DNA of 64,000 nt from Actinosynnema sp040640215 (GCF_040640215.1 NZ_JBFABG010000008.1:186001-250000); one strand, 5' to 3'; positions 9,211-18,274 are shown, counted from the stretch's first letter. Numbers and translations are program-made. The notes: generated by a model not told the origin, from the letters alone.

Positions 9211-9372
9211 TCAGTCCGGTGGTTCGGTTACGGCCTCGTCGTGGCTGACGTCCTGGTCGGCCGGTGTCGTGCGCTCGGCAGTCGGTACCTGCACATCCAG
9301 GTCGTCCATGCGCGGCGTGCCCGGGGAGTGGGGTGGGTCGGGGTTGAGCGGTGCGCTGTCGCCTTCCGTCAT
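9211..9372 (-). CDS. Small acidic, proline-rich protein
   Basis: A 53-residue frame starting MTEGDSAPLNPDPPHSPGTP and ending DEAVTEPPD. Almost all codons end in G or C, and the composition is acidic and Pro-rich with no hydrophobic segment. The codon pattern and compact start-to-stop frame suggest a genuine small disordered protein. No family is recognised and no neighbour is close enough to define an operon. Confidence 0.45.
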   Translation of the reverse strand: MTEGDSAPLNPDPPHSPGTPRMDDLDVQVPTAERTTPADQDVSHDEAVTEPPD

Positions 9373-9826
9373 CGCAGACGGTTACCCGGGCGACCGTCGT
9401 TCAAGCGGCTCGATCGAGTGAGGTCCGGAACAGCACCGCCATCCCCGTCGACCCCTTCCTCCAGCGGGTGATGCAAGGCACTCCGGACGGGGAACACCGG
9501 GACGTGTGGTGCCGTTGTACGGAGAGGTCGGTGCGGTCCGTGTCCCCCGGGCCTCACCTACAACGCCTTCGCGGAACACCGTTCGGCTGGAGCCGCGTCG
9601 TGCCACTCGCCGAGAGGCGACCGCCGTACCGACCCCCGATCCCCTTCGACCCGCCCCGGCCGCTTGCTTCCCCCAGCGCGGCCAGGGCTGCCCGCCTCCG
9701 GCCGCCACTCCCCCCAGGGCGACCGGAGGCCGCTTCTTCTCCGGCGACGCCGGCAGACCCCGGCCCGGCGTGGCGCTCGTACCGCGCCGGGCCGTCCGGT
9801 CTTGGTGCGCGGGGTTGCCAGAGCGG
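9373..9826. other. Intergenic region, no gene seen
   Basis: About 450 bases beyond the 3' end of the M20 peptidase gene. Translations are Arg/Pro-rich in all frames. A GCCTCCGG/CCGGAGGC inverted pair around 9695-9730 could help terminate the peptidase transcript, but it is weak. Confidence 0.5.
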
Positions 9827-11218
9827 TCAGCGGCGTTCGTGCGGTGTCGCGAGTCGTGGCCACAGGTGGGCCAGGGTGGCGGCTCCGGCGAGCAGCACGT
9901 CCACCGAGACCCGTTCGTCGCTGTCGTGCCACCGGTCCTCGGGCAGACCGGTGCCGAAGAACACCACCGGCACGTCCAGCGTGCGGGCCAGCAGCTCGGC
10001 CGGTCCGCCGCCCGCGTTGCCCATCCGGCCCGGCGGTGCGCCGAACCCCTCACGCATGGCGTCCGCGAGCGCGTCGAGCGCCGGGTGGTCCTCCGGGGTG
10101 CGGTACGGCTCCTGCCCGGTCTCCTCCGCGACGGTCAACTCGTAGTCGACGTGGTCTCCGATGTTCTCCGCGACCCAGCGCCGCAGCTTCCCGGCCACGT
10201 CGGCGACCTTCTGGTCCGGCACCGTCCGGATGCCCAGGTCGGCGGCGGCGACCGCCGGGATCGCGCCCGTCGGCGGCCCCACCGGATCGCCCGCGACCAC
10301 GGTCAGCACCTCGACCGCCGGCCGGGTCCACAGCCGTTCCAGCACCGTGTACCCCTCCTCGCCGCCGATGCCGCGAGTCTCCGACCTGGTCAGCCAGTCC
10401 TCGTCGCTGAACGGCAGCGCGGCCAGGTCGGCGCGGGTGCGCTCGGACGCCTCGGCCACGTCGTCGTAGAACCCGGGCAGGGCGACGCGGCCCTTGTCGT
10501 CGTGCAACCGCGCCAGCAGCTCGGACAGCTCCAGCACGGGGTTGGGGGCCGGTCCGGACACCGCGCCGCTGTGCACGTCGCGCAGCGGACCGCGCACTTC
10601 CAGGTGCGCGAGCAACTGGCCCCGCACACTGGTGCAGATCGCGGGGTGGTCGACCCGCCACAGCACGGTGTCGGAGAAGACCACCAGGTCGGCGTCGAGC
10701 CGGTCGCGGTGCTCCTCGACCACCTGGGCGAAGTGCGGCGACCCGGCCTCCTCCTCGCCCTCCACCAGGAACTTCAGGTTCACCGCGGGTGCCGTGCGCC
10801 CGGTGGCGGCCAGGTGCGCCCGGACACCCCACAGGTGGGCCAGCACCTGCCCCTTGGCGTCGGAGGTGCCCCGCCCGTAGAGGCGGCCGTCGCGCAGGGC
10901 CGGTTCGAACGGCGGCGTCTCCTCCCACTGCCCGTCCTTCGCCGCGCGCACGTCGTGGTGGCTGTAGACCAGAACGGTCGGCGCGTCGGGCGTCTCGCAC
11001 CACTCCGCGTAGACCGCGGGCCACCCCGTCGCCCCCCACTCCTCCACCACGGGGAACCCGGTGTCCCGCAACGCCCCCGCCAACCACTTCGCCGACCGGG
11101 TCAGGTCGATGTCGTGCTCGGACTCCCCCGCGACCGAACGCAGGCGCACCCACCCGGTCAGCTCCTCGACCACCCGGTCGCGGCGCTCGGCCAGATAGGC
11201 GTGCACCCGATCGGTCAT
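9827..11218 (-). CDS. M20-family dipeptidase/metallopeptidase
   Basis: A 463-residue cytoplasmic zinc peptidase of the M20/ArgE-DapE-CNDP family, which hydrolyses dipeptides or N-acylated amino acids. Metal ligands and catalytic residues follow the family order: VLVYSHHDVR (His and Asp), GRGTSDAKGQ (bridging Asp), FLVEGEEEAGS (general-base Glu and ligand), VVFSDT (Asp), and the last His in LPEDRWHDSDERVS. The ATG at 11216-11218 gives MTDRVHAYLAERRD, the normal N-terminus; in-frame sequence upstream is Arg-rich and non-homologous. The dimerisation domain (about residues 190-330) is full length. Substrate unknown. Confidence 0.92.
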   Translation of the reverse strand: MTDRVHAYLAERRDRVVEELTGWVRLRSVAGESEHDIDLTRSAKWLAGALRDTGFPVVEEWGATGWPAVYAEWCETPDAPTVLVYSHHDVRAAKDGQWEETPPFEPALRDGRLYGRGTSDAKGQVLAHLWGVRAHLAATGRTAPAVNLKFLVEGEEEAGSPHFAQVVEEHRDRLDADLVVFSDTVLWRVDHPAICTSVRGQLLAHLEVRGPLRDVHSGAVSGPAPNPVLELSELLARLHDDKGRVALPGFYDDVAEASERTRADLAALPFSDEDWLTRSETRGIGGEEGYTVLERLWTRPAVEVLTVVAGDPVGPPTGAIPAVAAADLGIRTVPDQKVADVAGKLRRWVAENIGDHVDYELTVAEETGQEPYRTPEDHPALDALADAMREGFGAPPGRMGNAGGGPAELLARTLDVPVVFFGTGLPEDRWHDSDERVSVDVLLAGAATLAHLWPRLATPHERR

Positions 11219-11387
11219 CTCACCGTCCCCACCGGACCGAGGCGGTGTTCCTCCGTCGACCATCCCCCTCCTCCTCGCTGTTGTCGTTCCGCGGCTTCGG
11301 CCGGGGCACGCGGTTCCCCCGGTCCGGGGGCCTCGGGCGTGCCCTGAGGGCTGTGCGGGACGAGGTGCTCCCCTGGTGTGATCGAGG

Positions 11388-11921
11388 TCAGCGGCCGCTC
11401 GACACCGCGCGGCGCACCGGGCCGACATCCGTCCGCCGACCGGGGAGCCGCGCGGCGTGCCGCTGTCCCGGACCGGGTCCGCTCCGCGCGGCCAGCGCGT
11501 CGGCCACCGCTCCGGTCGCGAAGGCGTAGACCGACTTGTGCAGCAGGTCCACCACCAACTCCGCGCGCGGCCACGTCTGCGGCGGCGCGCCGACACCGGT
11601 GGCGTTCTCCAGGATCTGGTCGTTGGTCAGCCGCACGACGGTGAACATCGCCGACGCCACCGGACCGCGCAACCCCGCGTTGGCCATCAGCGACCGCACC
11701 ACCCCGGCGAGCGCACCCTGACCGAGGTGCATGGCCAGGTTGACCACGCGCGGCTGCTTCCCGGCCTTCTCCGACATCCCCAGCAGCCGCTCCAGCACCC
11801 GGGCCGGCACGTGCGAGTCCGGCCGCCCGGTGACCCGCTGCTCCAGCTTCTCCCCGACGGTCATCACGACCGCACCGGCCGCACCGGCCACCAACCCCTG
11901 CCACAGCGCACGCTTCACCAT
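11388..11921 (-). CDS. Hypothetical protein with membrane-like N-terminus
   Basis: A 177-residue protein starting MVKRALWQGLVAGAAGAVVM. It has a glycine/alanine-rich hydrophobic N-terminus, a middle with short hydrophobic stretches (residues about 60-75 and 85-105), and an Arg-rich C-terminal tail that may be disordered. I chose the ATG at 11919-11921 over the one six bases upstream because the Lys/Arg-then-hydrophobic pattern starts there. I do not recognise a named family. It is upstream of the peptidase on the same strand with about 170 bases between them. Confidence 0.6.
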   Translation of the reverse strand: MVKRALWQGLVAGAAGAVVMTVGEKLEQRVTGRPDSHVPARVLERLLGMSEKAGKQPRVVNLAMHLGQGALAGVVRSLMANAGLRGPVASAMFTVVRLTNDQILENATGVGAPPQTWPRAELVVDLLHKSVYAFATGAVADALAARSGPGPGQRHAARLPGRRTDVGPVRRAVSSGR

Positions 11922-12125
11922 GCCCACCGGCTACCCCGCGCCAGGCCGGCTACTCGCACGCCGGCGCGCCACCCGCCCGGTACCGCGCCGGCCAGGAGGC
12001 AGGTGTGCGGAGGGGCACCGGGCCGGGGATAATCGGATGCCCTGGTACTCCCGGGGCGCGTCCGCGACGTACTGCGTTCGTGCGCGAGATCACCGAGGCA
12101 GTGGTCACGGCTGGAACGTGGTCCG

Positions 12126-12860
12126 GTGCGGCGGTACTCCCTGCGGCAGCGAGGACGGGTGTTGGACGGGCAGCGTCGAGACCGGCTGGCGCGGATGGTC
12201 GCGGAACGCGTGGCGTCGCCTGGCCGCGCGGGCTGGGCGCGGGCGCTGTGCGTGGTCTGCGTGCGGGCGCTGGCCGGGGTCGACGCCGCAGCGGTGACGC
12301 TGCGCAGCGACCACCGCGCCCAGGAACTGCTCGGCGCGAGCGACCTCTGGGCCAGTGCGCTGGAGGAAGCCCAGTACACCGCCGGCGAGGGTCCCGGGGT
12401 CGAGGCGTTCACCACCGGCGGGCCGGTGCTGGTGACGGACCTGAGCGCGCACCGCGCGAAGTGGCCCGGATTCGCCGACCTCGCCGAAGACGAAGGGCTG
12501 GCGGCGGTGTTCGCCTTCCCCCTGCAACTCGGCGGCATCAGGCTCGGGACGCTGGGCCTCTACCGCCGACGACCGGGCGGCCTGCCGTCCGACGTGGTCG
12601 CCGACGCCGCCGTGCTGGCCGACCTGACGGTCCTGTCGCTGCTCGACCACAGCGGCAGCACCGACGGCGAGGTGCGTGTCGAGGTCTCCTACCAGGACGT
12701 CAACATCGCCACCGGGATGCTCTCGGCCCAACTGCGGATCAGCCTGGAGGACGCCTTCGCCCGGCTGCGGGCACACGCCTTCGCCGGCCGCAGGTCGGTG
12801 CTCGACGTCGCGCGCGACGTGCTGGCCCGACGCCTGCCCCTGGACCGGCTCGCGGACTGA
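12126..12860 (+). CDS. GAF-ANTAR RNA-binding regulator
   Basis: A 244-residue protein. The GAF domain (about residues 35-165) contains YTAGEGPGVEAFTTGGPVLV, and the C-terminal ANTAR domain (about 185-240: VNIATGMLSAQLRISLEDAFARL) is intact. The usual GPCLEA cysteine is replaced (GPGVEA), so a ligand or cofactor that needs that cysteine would not bind here. It is immediately followed, 45 bases downstream, by a second GAF-ANTAR gene, so the two are probably cotranscribed. The exact start is uncertain because the first 20 residues are poorly conserved. Confidence 0.82.
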   Translation: MRRYSLRQRGRVLDGQRRDRLARMVAERVASPGRAGWARALCVVCVRALAGVDAAAVTLRSDHRAQELLGASDLWASALEEAQYTAGEGPGVEAFTTGGPVLVTDLSAHRAKWPGFADLAEDEGLAAVFAFPLQLGGIRLGTLGLYRRRPGGLPSDVVADAAVLADLTVLSLLDHSGSTDGEVRVEVSYQDVNIATGMLSAQLRISLEDAFARLRAHAFAGRRSVLDVARDVLARRLPLDRLAD

Positions 12861-12905
12861 CCCGTCACCGCGCGCTGCAACCCCGGCGGGCCGTATGCTG
12901 ACAAG

Positions 12906-13661
12906 GTGCCCGCTCCCGACCAGATCGCCGCCGCGTTGAGCGACATCACGGCGAAACTGGTCGACGGGCACGACGCCGACGCGGTGCTGCGCATGGTCAC
13001 CGCCGCGTGCACGCGGCTGCTCGACGCCTCCGCCACGGGCGTGATGCTGGTCGACCCGCGTGGCGGCATCAAGGTCGTGGCGGCGTCCGACGAACGGGCC
13101 CGGTTCGTCGAGCTCCTGCAATCGCAGATCGAAGAAGGTCCCTGCGTGGACTGCATCCGCGACGGCACCGTGGTCAGCGCCGCCGACCTGGCCCGGGAAC
13201 CCGACCGCTGGCCCGGGTTCACCCCGGCCGCGACGGCCGCCGGCTACCGCGCGGTCCACGCGATCCCGATGCGGTTGGACAACCGCACCCTCGGCGGCTT
13301 GAACGTCCTGTTCACCGGGACCGCGCACTGGGCGCGGTGGCAGGAGGACCTGGCCCGCGCCCTGGCCGACCTGGCCGTGCTGGGACTGTCGCAGGAAGGC
13401 GACTCCCGGCGCGTGGACCGGCTGGTCGAGCAGACGTTGACCGCCATGAACGACCGGGTGCGCCTGGCCCACGCGACCGGCCTCGTCGCGGGCGGCCTGG
13501 ACCTCGACCCGGAGCGGGCGAGTGCGTTGATCCACGAGCACGCCGCCCAGCGCCGCACACCGGTGCGCGACATCACCCGTGCGCTGGTCGACGGCTCCCT
13601 CGACCCGACCTCCCTCGTCCCTCCTGCCGAAGTGCGCGCGGAACGGCCACCGGCCGGCTAG
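12906..13661 (+). CDS. GAF-ANTAR RNA-binding regulator (tandem partner)
   Basis: A 251-residue protein starting at a GTG. The GAF domain (about residues 15-155) has QIEEGPCVDCIRDGTVV, and the ANTAR segment follows (about 170-230: NDRVRLAHATGLVAGGLDLDPERASALI). It sits 45 bases after another GAF-ANTAR gene, so the pair may form a two-protein antitermination unit. Its stop overlaps the stop region of the convergent gene at 13658. Confidence 0.85.
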   Translation: MPAPDQIAAALSDITAKLVDGHDADAVLRMVTAACTRLLDASATGVMLVDPRGGIKVVAASDERARFVELLQSQIEEGPCVDCIRDGTVVSAADLAREPDRWPGFTPAATAAGYRAVHAIPMRLDNRTLGGLNVLFTGTAHWARWQEDLARALADLAVLGLSQEGDSRRVDRLVEQTLTAMNDRVRLAHATGLVAGGLDLDPERASALIHEHAAQRRTPVRDITRALVDGSLDPTSLVPPAEVRAERPPAG

Positions 13662-14062
13662 CGCCCGTCCCAGTCGGGATCGGCCCGTCCGTCGGCCGCC
13701 GCGTCCACGATCGCCGCTATGCGCGCCGCTTCCGCCCGGCAGCGGAGGTCGTCGTACCCGGCCGAGAACCGCTCGTCGGCCGACGCCGGATCGCCGCCGC
13801 CCACGCCGCCCGCGACGATGCCGACCGCCTCGTAGAACGCGCCACGGTTGACCACCTCGTCCACGATCCGCCGCGCCGCGGCGACGCGATCGGCGGAACT
13901 GCCATCCGGGTGCACCACACCTCCACCCTCCTCTTCATCCCACGCGAACACCACCCCATGACGGCGTGCCGCCGTCGCGATGGGACGGTGGTGACCACCG
14001 CCCGCGCCGGTGAACCGCTCGGCGGCGTCCCTCAACCGCCATGCCGGGGGAACACCGAGCAC
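13658..14062 (-). CDS. Hypothetical protein
   Basis: A frame of up to 134 residues; the convincing part begins near VVFAWDEEEGG and runs through HPDGSSADRVAAARRIVDEV to the end. It is alpha-helical in character, with an Ala/Asp/Arg-rich tail. No family recognised. It converges on the GAF-ANTAR gene with a few bases of overlap at the stops and lies 24 bases upstream of the glycosyltransferase-like gene's end. The true start could be well inside the frame. Confidence 0.45.
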   Translation of the reverse strand: MLGVPPAWRLRDAAERFTGAGGGHHRPIATAARRHGVVFAWDEEEGGGVVHPDGSSADRVAAARRIVDEVVNRGAFYEAVGIVAGGVGGGDPASADERFSAGYDDLRCRAEAARIAAIVDAAADGRADPDWDGR

Positions 14063-14086
14063 GGTGGTACGGCGGCACGGCCGTCC

Positions 14087-15091
14087 TCAGGAAAGTCCAC
14101 AGTGGACTGCCGAGGCGTACACGCCGGCGATGTCACCGGCCGCGCGGTCGATGCCGTAACGGGCCAGGGCCCGGTCCGATCCGGCGACCGCGTAGGACTC
14201 GCGGCGGGCGTGGTCGGCCAGCAGCCCGCCCAGCAGGCGGGTCAGCCCGGCGGGCCCGCGCTGATCGGGGATCATGCCGGTGACCCGGTCCACGACCACG
14301 TCGGCCATCCCCCCGGTGGTCGTGGTGGAGACCACGGCGACCCGGCAGGCCATGGCCTGCACCGCCAGGACCGACGGCCGATCGCACCACGGCCCGCACA
14401 CCACGATGTCGGCCGACCGGAACAACAGCGGCAGGTGGTCGGCGACGGTGGCCAAGCGCACGACCCGGTCGGCAACACCCAGCCGGGCGGCGAGTTCGTC
14501 GACCGACGGCGGACCGTCCAGCACCAGCAACTCGGCTTCCGGCAGGGACCGCAGAGCGGCGACGAGTTCCACGGGCAGGCCGTTCGGCGCGGCGGTGACG
14601 AGCCGGTGGGTCGACCCGCGCAGCGCCAGTGGTCCCTCCGGCGCGAAACGGCGGTGGTCCACGCCGTAGGGCACCACCGCGATCTTGGACCGCTTCACCC
14701 CGAGGCGCAGCAACGTGGGCAGTTCACCGCCCGACATCGCGACCACCCGCGCGACACCCCGGCAGACGGCGCGCTCCACGTCGAGCCGCCCGGAAGGTCC
14801 GTGAGTGATGTCGTGGAAGGTGTGCACGACCGGGATGTCCAGCGGCTGCGCGGCGAACAACGCCGCCAGCCCGGCCGTCCAGCTATGGGTGTGCACGATT
14901 TCGGGGCGGCTGTCCGACCACTGTTCCCGCAGGGTCGTGACGAACGACTGCAACCACTCCCCCGGCCCGTCGCCGTGCGGCACGACCCGCGCACTGTGGA
15001 CGGCCACCTCGTGACCTTCATCGGACAGAGCACCGGACAGATCCACCACAGGGATGTCCGACTCGACCGAGGTCACCATCGCGATCCGCAT
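14087..15091 (-). CDS. GT4-like glycosyltransferase with altered catalytic motif
   Basis: A 334-residue GT-B fold protein. The N-terminal half has MRIAMVTSVESDIPVVDLSG and the HTHSWTAGLAALFAA segment, and the C-terminal half has KIAVVPYGVDHRRF and nucleotide-binding loop sequence, all typical of family 4 enzymes using nucleotide-sugar donors. The EX7E motif that normally contacts the donor reads D-x7-Q (CDRPSVLAVQAMACR), so both glutamates are replaced. It may therefore be catalytically altered or act as a binding protein. The ATG at 15089-15091 has AAAGG upstream. No sugar pathway genes are adjacent. Confidence 0.83.
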   Translation of the reverse strand: MRIAMVTSVESDIPVVDLSGALSDEGHEVAVHSARVVPHGDGPGEWLQSFVTTLREQWSDSRPEIVHTHSWTAGLAALFAAQPLDIPVVHTFHDITHGPSGRLDVERAVCRGVARVVAMSGGELPTLLRLGVKRSKIAVVPYGVDHRRFAPEGPLALRGSTHRLVTAAPNGLPVELVAALRSLPEAELLVLDGPPSVDELAARLGVADRVVRLATVADHLPLLFRSADIVVCGPWCDRPSVLAVQAMACRVAVVSTTTTGGMADVVVDRVTGMIPDQRGPAGLTRLLGGLLADHARRESYAVAGSDRALARYGIDRAAGDIAGVYASAVHCGLS

Positions 15092-15379
15092 ACGCGCACC
15101 TTTCTCGCACAATGCGAAGAAGGCAGCGGCTGCTGGCTGAACCGTGCGACTTCACCATACCGAGCCGGGATCGGCGCGCAACTCGTCGCACGGCCACCGG
15201 GTCGACAGTGCCAGGTGTCGGCGGCCGGCTCCCACCCGCCTGGTTCGGCGGTGTGGCCACCGCAACCCCCTCGGCGGTGCCGAGCCGGCCGATAACATCC
15301 GTCGTGGCGGGGTATCCCCGCTCATGCAGACGCCTCCCACGTCGGTCGGAACCGGACGCGCGCCGCTCGGCGGTGCGGT

Positions 15380-16447
15380 GTGAGCACAGTCGGGGTCGAG
15401 GAGGAGTTCCTGCTCGCCGACCCGGTCACCCGCAGGGTGACCCCGCGCGCGGCGGCCGTGTTGAAGCGGGTCAACGGCCTGCCGGCGGGCGCGAAGGCCC
15501 ATCGTGAACTGCTCGACACCCAGGTCGAGTTCGCCAGCGGGGTGTGCCAGGACCTCACCGAGCTGCACCACCAGTTGACCGCCGGCCGGCGCGCCCTGGT
15601 CGAGGCGGCCGGCGAGGAGGGCGCGCTGGTCGTGCCCTCCGGCACGCCGGTGCTCAGCGCACCCGTCCCGCCGCCCGGGGACGACCGCTACCGGGCCATC
15701 ACCGACCTGTACGCGGGTCAGGTCGCGGACTACCACTGCTGCGGCTGCCACGTCCACGTCGGCGTACCGGACCGCGACACGGCCATCGCGGTCGTCAACC
15801 ACCTGCGCCCGTGGCTGCCCACGCTGCTCGCGCTCTCGGTCAACTCGCCGTTCGCGCACGGCCGCGACACCGGTTTCGGCAGTTGGCGGATGGTGGAGCA
15901 GTCCCGGTTCCCGGGGTCGGGACCACCGCCGCGCTTCGCCTCGGCCGCCGAGCACGACACCGCCGTCGACCGGTTGGTCGACTGCGGGGTGCTGACCGAC
16001 GCCGCCATGACGTTCTGGCTCGCCCGGCCCTCGCCCCGGTACCCGACGGTCGAGGTGCGGGTGGCGGACACGGCGGTGACGGCGGCGGACGCGGTCGCCC
16101 AGGCCGCCGTGACGCTGGCCCTGGTCGAGCGGGCGCTGGAGGACCTGGCGGCCGGGCGGGAGGCCCCGGAGTTCGACCACCAGGTGTTGGCGGCGGCCAC
16201 CTGGACGGCCGCGCGGTTCGGCGTCGACGGACCGGCGGTGGACCCGTGGAGCGGCGTCGCGGTGCCCGCGCCGGTCCTGGTGCGCCGACTGGTGGACCAC
16301 GTGGGCGGGACGCGCCTCAAGCTCTCCGGAGCACCGACCGGCGCGCACCGCCAGCGGGCAGCGGCCGAGAACGGCCCGGAAGCCCTGGTCGACTGGCTGG
16401 CGTCGGCGTGCATCACCGCGATCGGGCCGGGTACCCCTGCGCCGTGA
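15380..16447 (+). CDS. YbdK-type carboxylate-amine ligase (GCS2 family), paralogue 2
   Basis: A 355-residue member of glutamate-cysteine ligase family 2, starting at a GTG with MSTVGVEEEFLLAD, the canonical N-terminal acidic motif. CCGCHVHVGVPDRDTAIAV, RPWLPTLLALSVNSP and TVEVRVADTAVTAADA match the ATP/metal-binding core. It ends in a GTGA overlap with the next gene, so it is translationally coupled to a haem-oxygenase-like enzyme. Unlike the copy at 3927-5069 all N-terminal glutamates are kept. The product is unknown; EgtA-like or gamma-glutamyl ligase chemistry is possible. Confidence 0.9.
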   Translation: MSTVGVEEEFLLADPVTRRVTPRAAAVLKRVNGLPAGAKAHRELLDTQVEFASGVCQDLTELHHQLTAGRRALVEAAGEEGALVVPSGTPVLSAPVPPPGDDRYRAITDLYAGQVADYHCCGCHVHVGVPDRDTAIAVVNHLRPWLPTLLALSVNSPFAHGRDTGFGSWRMVEQSRFPGSGPPPRFASAAEHDTAVDRLVDCGVLTDAAMTFWLARPSPRYPTVEVRVADTAVTAADAVAQAAVTLALVERALEDLAAGREAPEFDHQVLAAATWTAARFGVDGPAVDPWSGVAVPAPVLVRRLVDHVGGTRLKLSGAPTGAHRQRAAAENGPEALVDWLASACITAIGPGTPAP

Positions 16448-17445
16448 CGCACACACTGCACGCCTTGGGAGCGGCCACGCTCCCCGCTCCGCGCGGGCGG
16501 CTGTCCGACGCGGTCATCGCGGCTCTGCGGGCCGACCCGTCGGGGTGGTCCGCACCGGCCGGCGCGGGCGACACCGACCCGTACGGCGAAGACCTCCAGC
16601 TCGCACTGCACGTGTGCTACGAGCTGCACTACCGGGGGTTCCGCGACGCCGCGCCGGGCTGGGAGTGGGCTCCGGAGCTGATCCGCCTGCGCTCCGGCCT
16701 GGAGCGGGTCTTCCTCGACGCGCTGGCCGCCGACCTGCCCGGTCGCCCCGGCATCGACGACGTGCTGGACGAACTGCTGGTCGAGCCGGTGGACGGGCGG
16801 GGGCTGAGCCACCACCTGCTCGACCGGGGCGAGTGGTGGCAGGTGCGCGAGAACTTCGCGCACCGGTCGATCTACCACCTCAAGGAGGCCGATCCGCACG
16901 CGTGGGTGATCCCGCGCCTGACCGGTCGGGCGAAGGCCGCGCTGGTGGCGGTCGAGTTCGACGAGTACGGCGGCGGGCGCGGCGACCGGATGCACTCGCA
17001 GCTCTACGCGCGGCTGCTCGCCGGGGCGGGGATGGAGACCGGCTACCTGCACTACCTGGAGCACGTGCCCGCGCGGATGCTGGCGACGGTGAACCTGATG
17101 TCGCTGTGCGGCCTGCACCGCGAGCTGCGCGGGGCGCTGGTGGGCCACTTCGCGGCGGCCGAGATCACCACCGCGCCCAGCGCCACCCGGATGGCCAAGG
17201 CGCTGGAGCGCCTGGACGCGCACCCGGACTGCGTGGAGTTCTACACCGAGCACATCGAGGCCGACGCCGTGCACGAACAGGTGATGCGGCTCGACGTCGT
17301 CGGTGACCTGCTGGCCCGCGAGCCGGAGCTGACCGAGTCGGTCGTGTTCGGCGTGCGGGCCACCGGACTGCTGGAACAACGGCTGGGCGACCACCTCCTG
17401 ACCGCCTGGGCCGAGGGGCGCAGCTCGCTGCTCAAGCCGGTGTGA
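16444..17445 (+). CDS. Iron-containing redox enzyme (haem-oxygenase-like fold)
   Basis: A 333-residue all-helical protein of the iron-containing redox enzyme family, relatives of haem-oxygenase-like diiron oxidases. Candidate metal ligands are visible as Glu/His clusters: ENFAHRSIYHLKEADPHAW, VEFDEYGGG, DRMHSQLYARLL and EFYTEHIEADAVHEQ. The family activates O2 for oxidation or chain cleavage of small acids. The GTG start overlaps the preceding ligase stop as GTGA. The next genes (CDGSH protein, HemK-like methyltransferase) converge on it from the other strand. Substrate unknown. Confidence 0.85.
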   Translation: MTHTLHALGAATLPAPRGRLSDAVIAALRADPSGWSAPAGAGDTDPYGEDLQLALHVCYELHYRGFRDAAPGWEWAPELIRLRSGLERVFLDALAADLPGRPGIDDVLDELLVEPVDGRGLSHHLLDRGEWWQVRENFAHRSIYHLKEADPHAWVIPRLTGRAKAALVAVEFDEYGGGRGDRMHSQLYARLLAGAGMETGYLHYLEHVPARMLATVNLMSLCGLHRELRGALVGHFAAAEITTAPSATRMAKALERLDAHPDCVEFYTEHIEADAVHEQVMRLDVVGDLLAREPELTESVVFGVRATGLLEQRLGDHLLTAWAEGRSSLLKPV

Positions 17446-17448
17446 GGA

Positions 17449-17643
17449 TCACCGCCTGCGCGCCCGGTGACTGGTGTCGCAGAACGGGAACCGCTTGCTG
17501 CGGCGGCACGCGCACAGCGCCACGACGAACCGGTCGGACTCCACCGTGCTGCCGTCCTCCAGCACCAGTTCCACCGGCCCCTCCACGAGCACCGGCCCGC
17601 CGGGGACGATCGTCACCCGGCGCTTGTCACGCGACGTCGGCAC
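17449..17643 (-). CDS. CDGSH iron-sulfur domain protein
   Basis: A 64-residue protein ending in ALCACRRSKRFPFCDTSHRA, the CxCx2(S)x3PxCDxxH ligand pattern of the CDGSH/mitoNEET family: three cysteines and one histidine that hold a 2Fe-2S cluster. The first part (VTIVPGGPVLVEGPVELV) is the usual beta-rich lead-in. Such proteins act in electron or cluster transfer. It overlaps the end of the upstream methyltransferase gene by 17 bases if the ATG at 17643 is used; a GTG at 17616 would avoid the overlap. Confidence 0.88.
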   Translation of the reverse strand: MPTSRDKRRVTIVPGGPVLVEGPVELVLEDGSTVESDRFVVALCACRRSKRFPFCDTSHRARRR

Positions 17644-18274
17644 GGATCACCACCAGTTCCTCCCGGTCCTGACCCGGTGCCAGGTAACCGTTGTCCCGCA
17701 ACCACCTGGACCTCCTGCGCAGCACCGGGCCGAACGGCACGGTCCGACGCGCGACCACGGACGCCTTCAACCCGCCGTCCCGCAACCGGTTCAGCGTCAG
17801 ATCGCCGTCGCACAACCCGGAGTGGACGATCAGGGCCATTCCCCGGTCGGTCAACAACGACGGCAGGGCCGTGCACAGCCGGTCGAGCACCGCCCGCCCC
17901 TTCTCCCCCGCGTCCCACGCCCGCGCAGCCCCCTTGGGCACACCCGGCACGCTGGGCACGTACGGCGGGTTCGACAGCACCAGGTCGAACCGCGATCGCC
18001 CCACCAGGCTCACGAAATCACCGCGCAACGCCTTCAGTGCGACCCCGCGCACCCAGCCGTTGATCCGAGCGGAAGCCACGGCGCGCCGGCTGATGTCCAC
18101 GGCGGTCACCTCACCGGCCCCCGCCAGACCGGCCACCACGCCCAGCACACCGGTACCGGTGCACGCGTCGAGAACGCTCGCCCCCGACGGGACCCCCGCC
18201 TGGGCCAGCGCCCCGGCGAGCAACCACGTGTCCTCCTGCGGCCGGTACACCCCGGGCGGCCTCCACATCCACAT
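17627..18274 (-). CDS. HemK/PrmC-like SAM-dependent methyltransferase
   Basis: A 215-residue class I methyltransferase starting near MWMWRPPGVYRPQEDTWLLA. SAM-binding motif I is SVLDACTGTGVLG, and VLSNPPYVPS is the NPPY catalytic motif of glutamine or adenine amino-N methyltransferases. The PQEDT..L segment is typical of the actinobacterial HemK2/Mtq2-like branch, which may modify release factors or other proteins. The longer in-frame N-terminus (to 18397) is Arg-rich and unlikely to be translated. It overlaps the CDGSH gene, suggesting joint expression. Confidence 0.83.
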   Translation of the reverse strand: MWMWRPPGVYRPQEDTWLLAGALAQAGVPSGASVLDACTGTGVLGVVAGLAGAGEVTAVDISRRAVASARINGWVRGVALKALRGDFVSLVGRSRFDLVLSNPPYVPSVPGVPKGAARAWDAGEKGRAVLDRLCTALPSLLTDRGMALIVHSGLCDGDLTLNRLRDGGLKASVVARRTVPFGPVLRRRSRWLRDNGYLAPGQDREELVVIRADVA

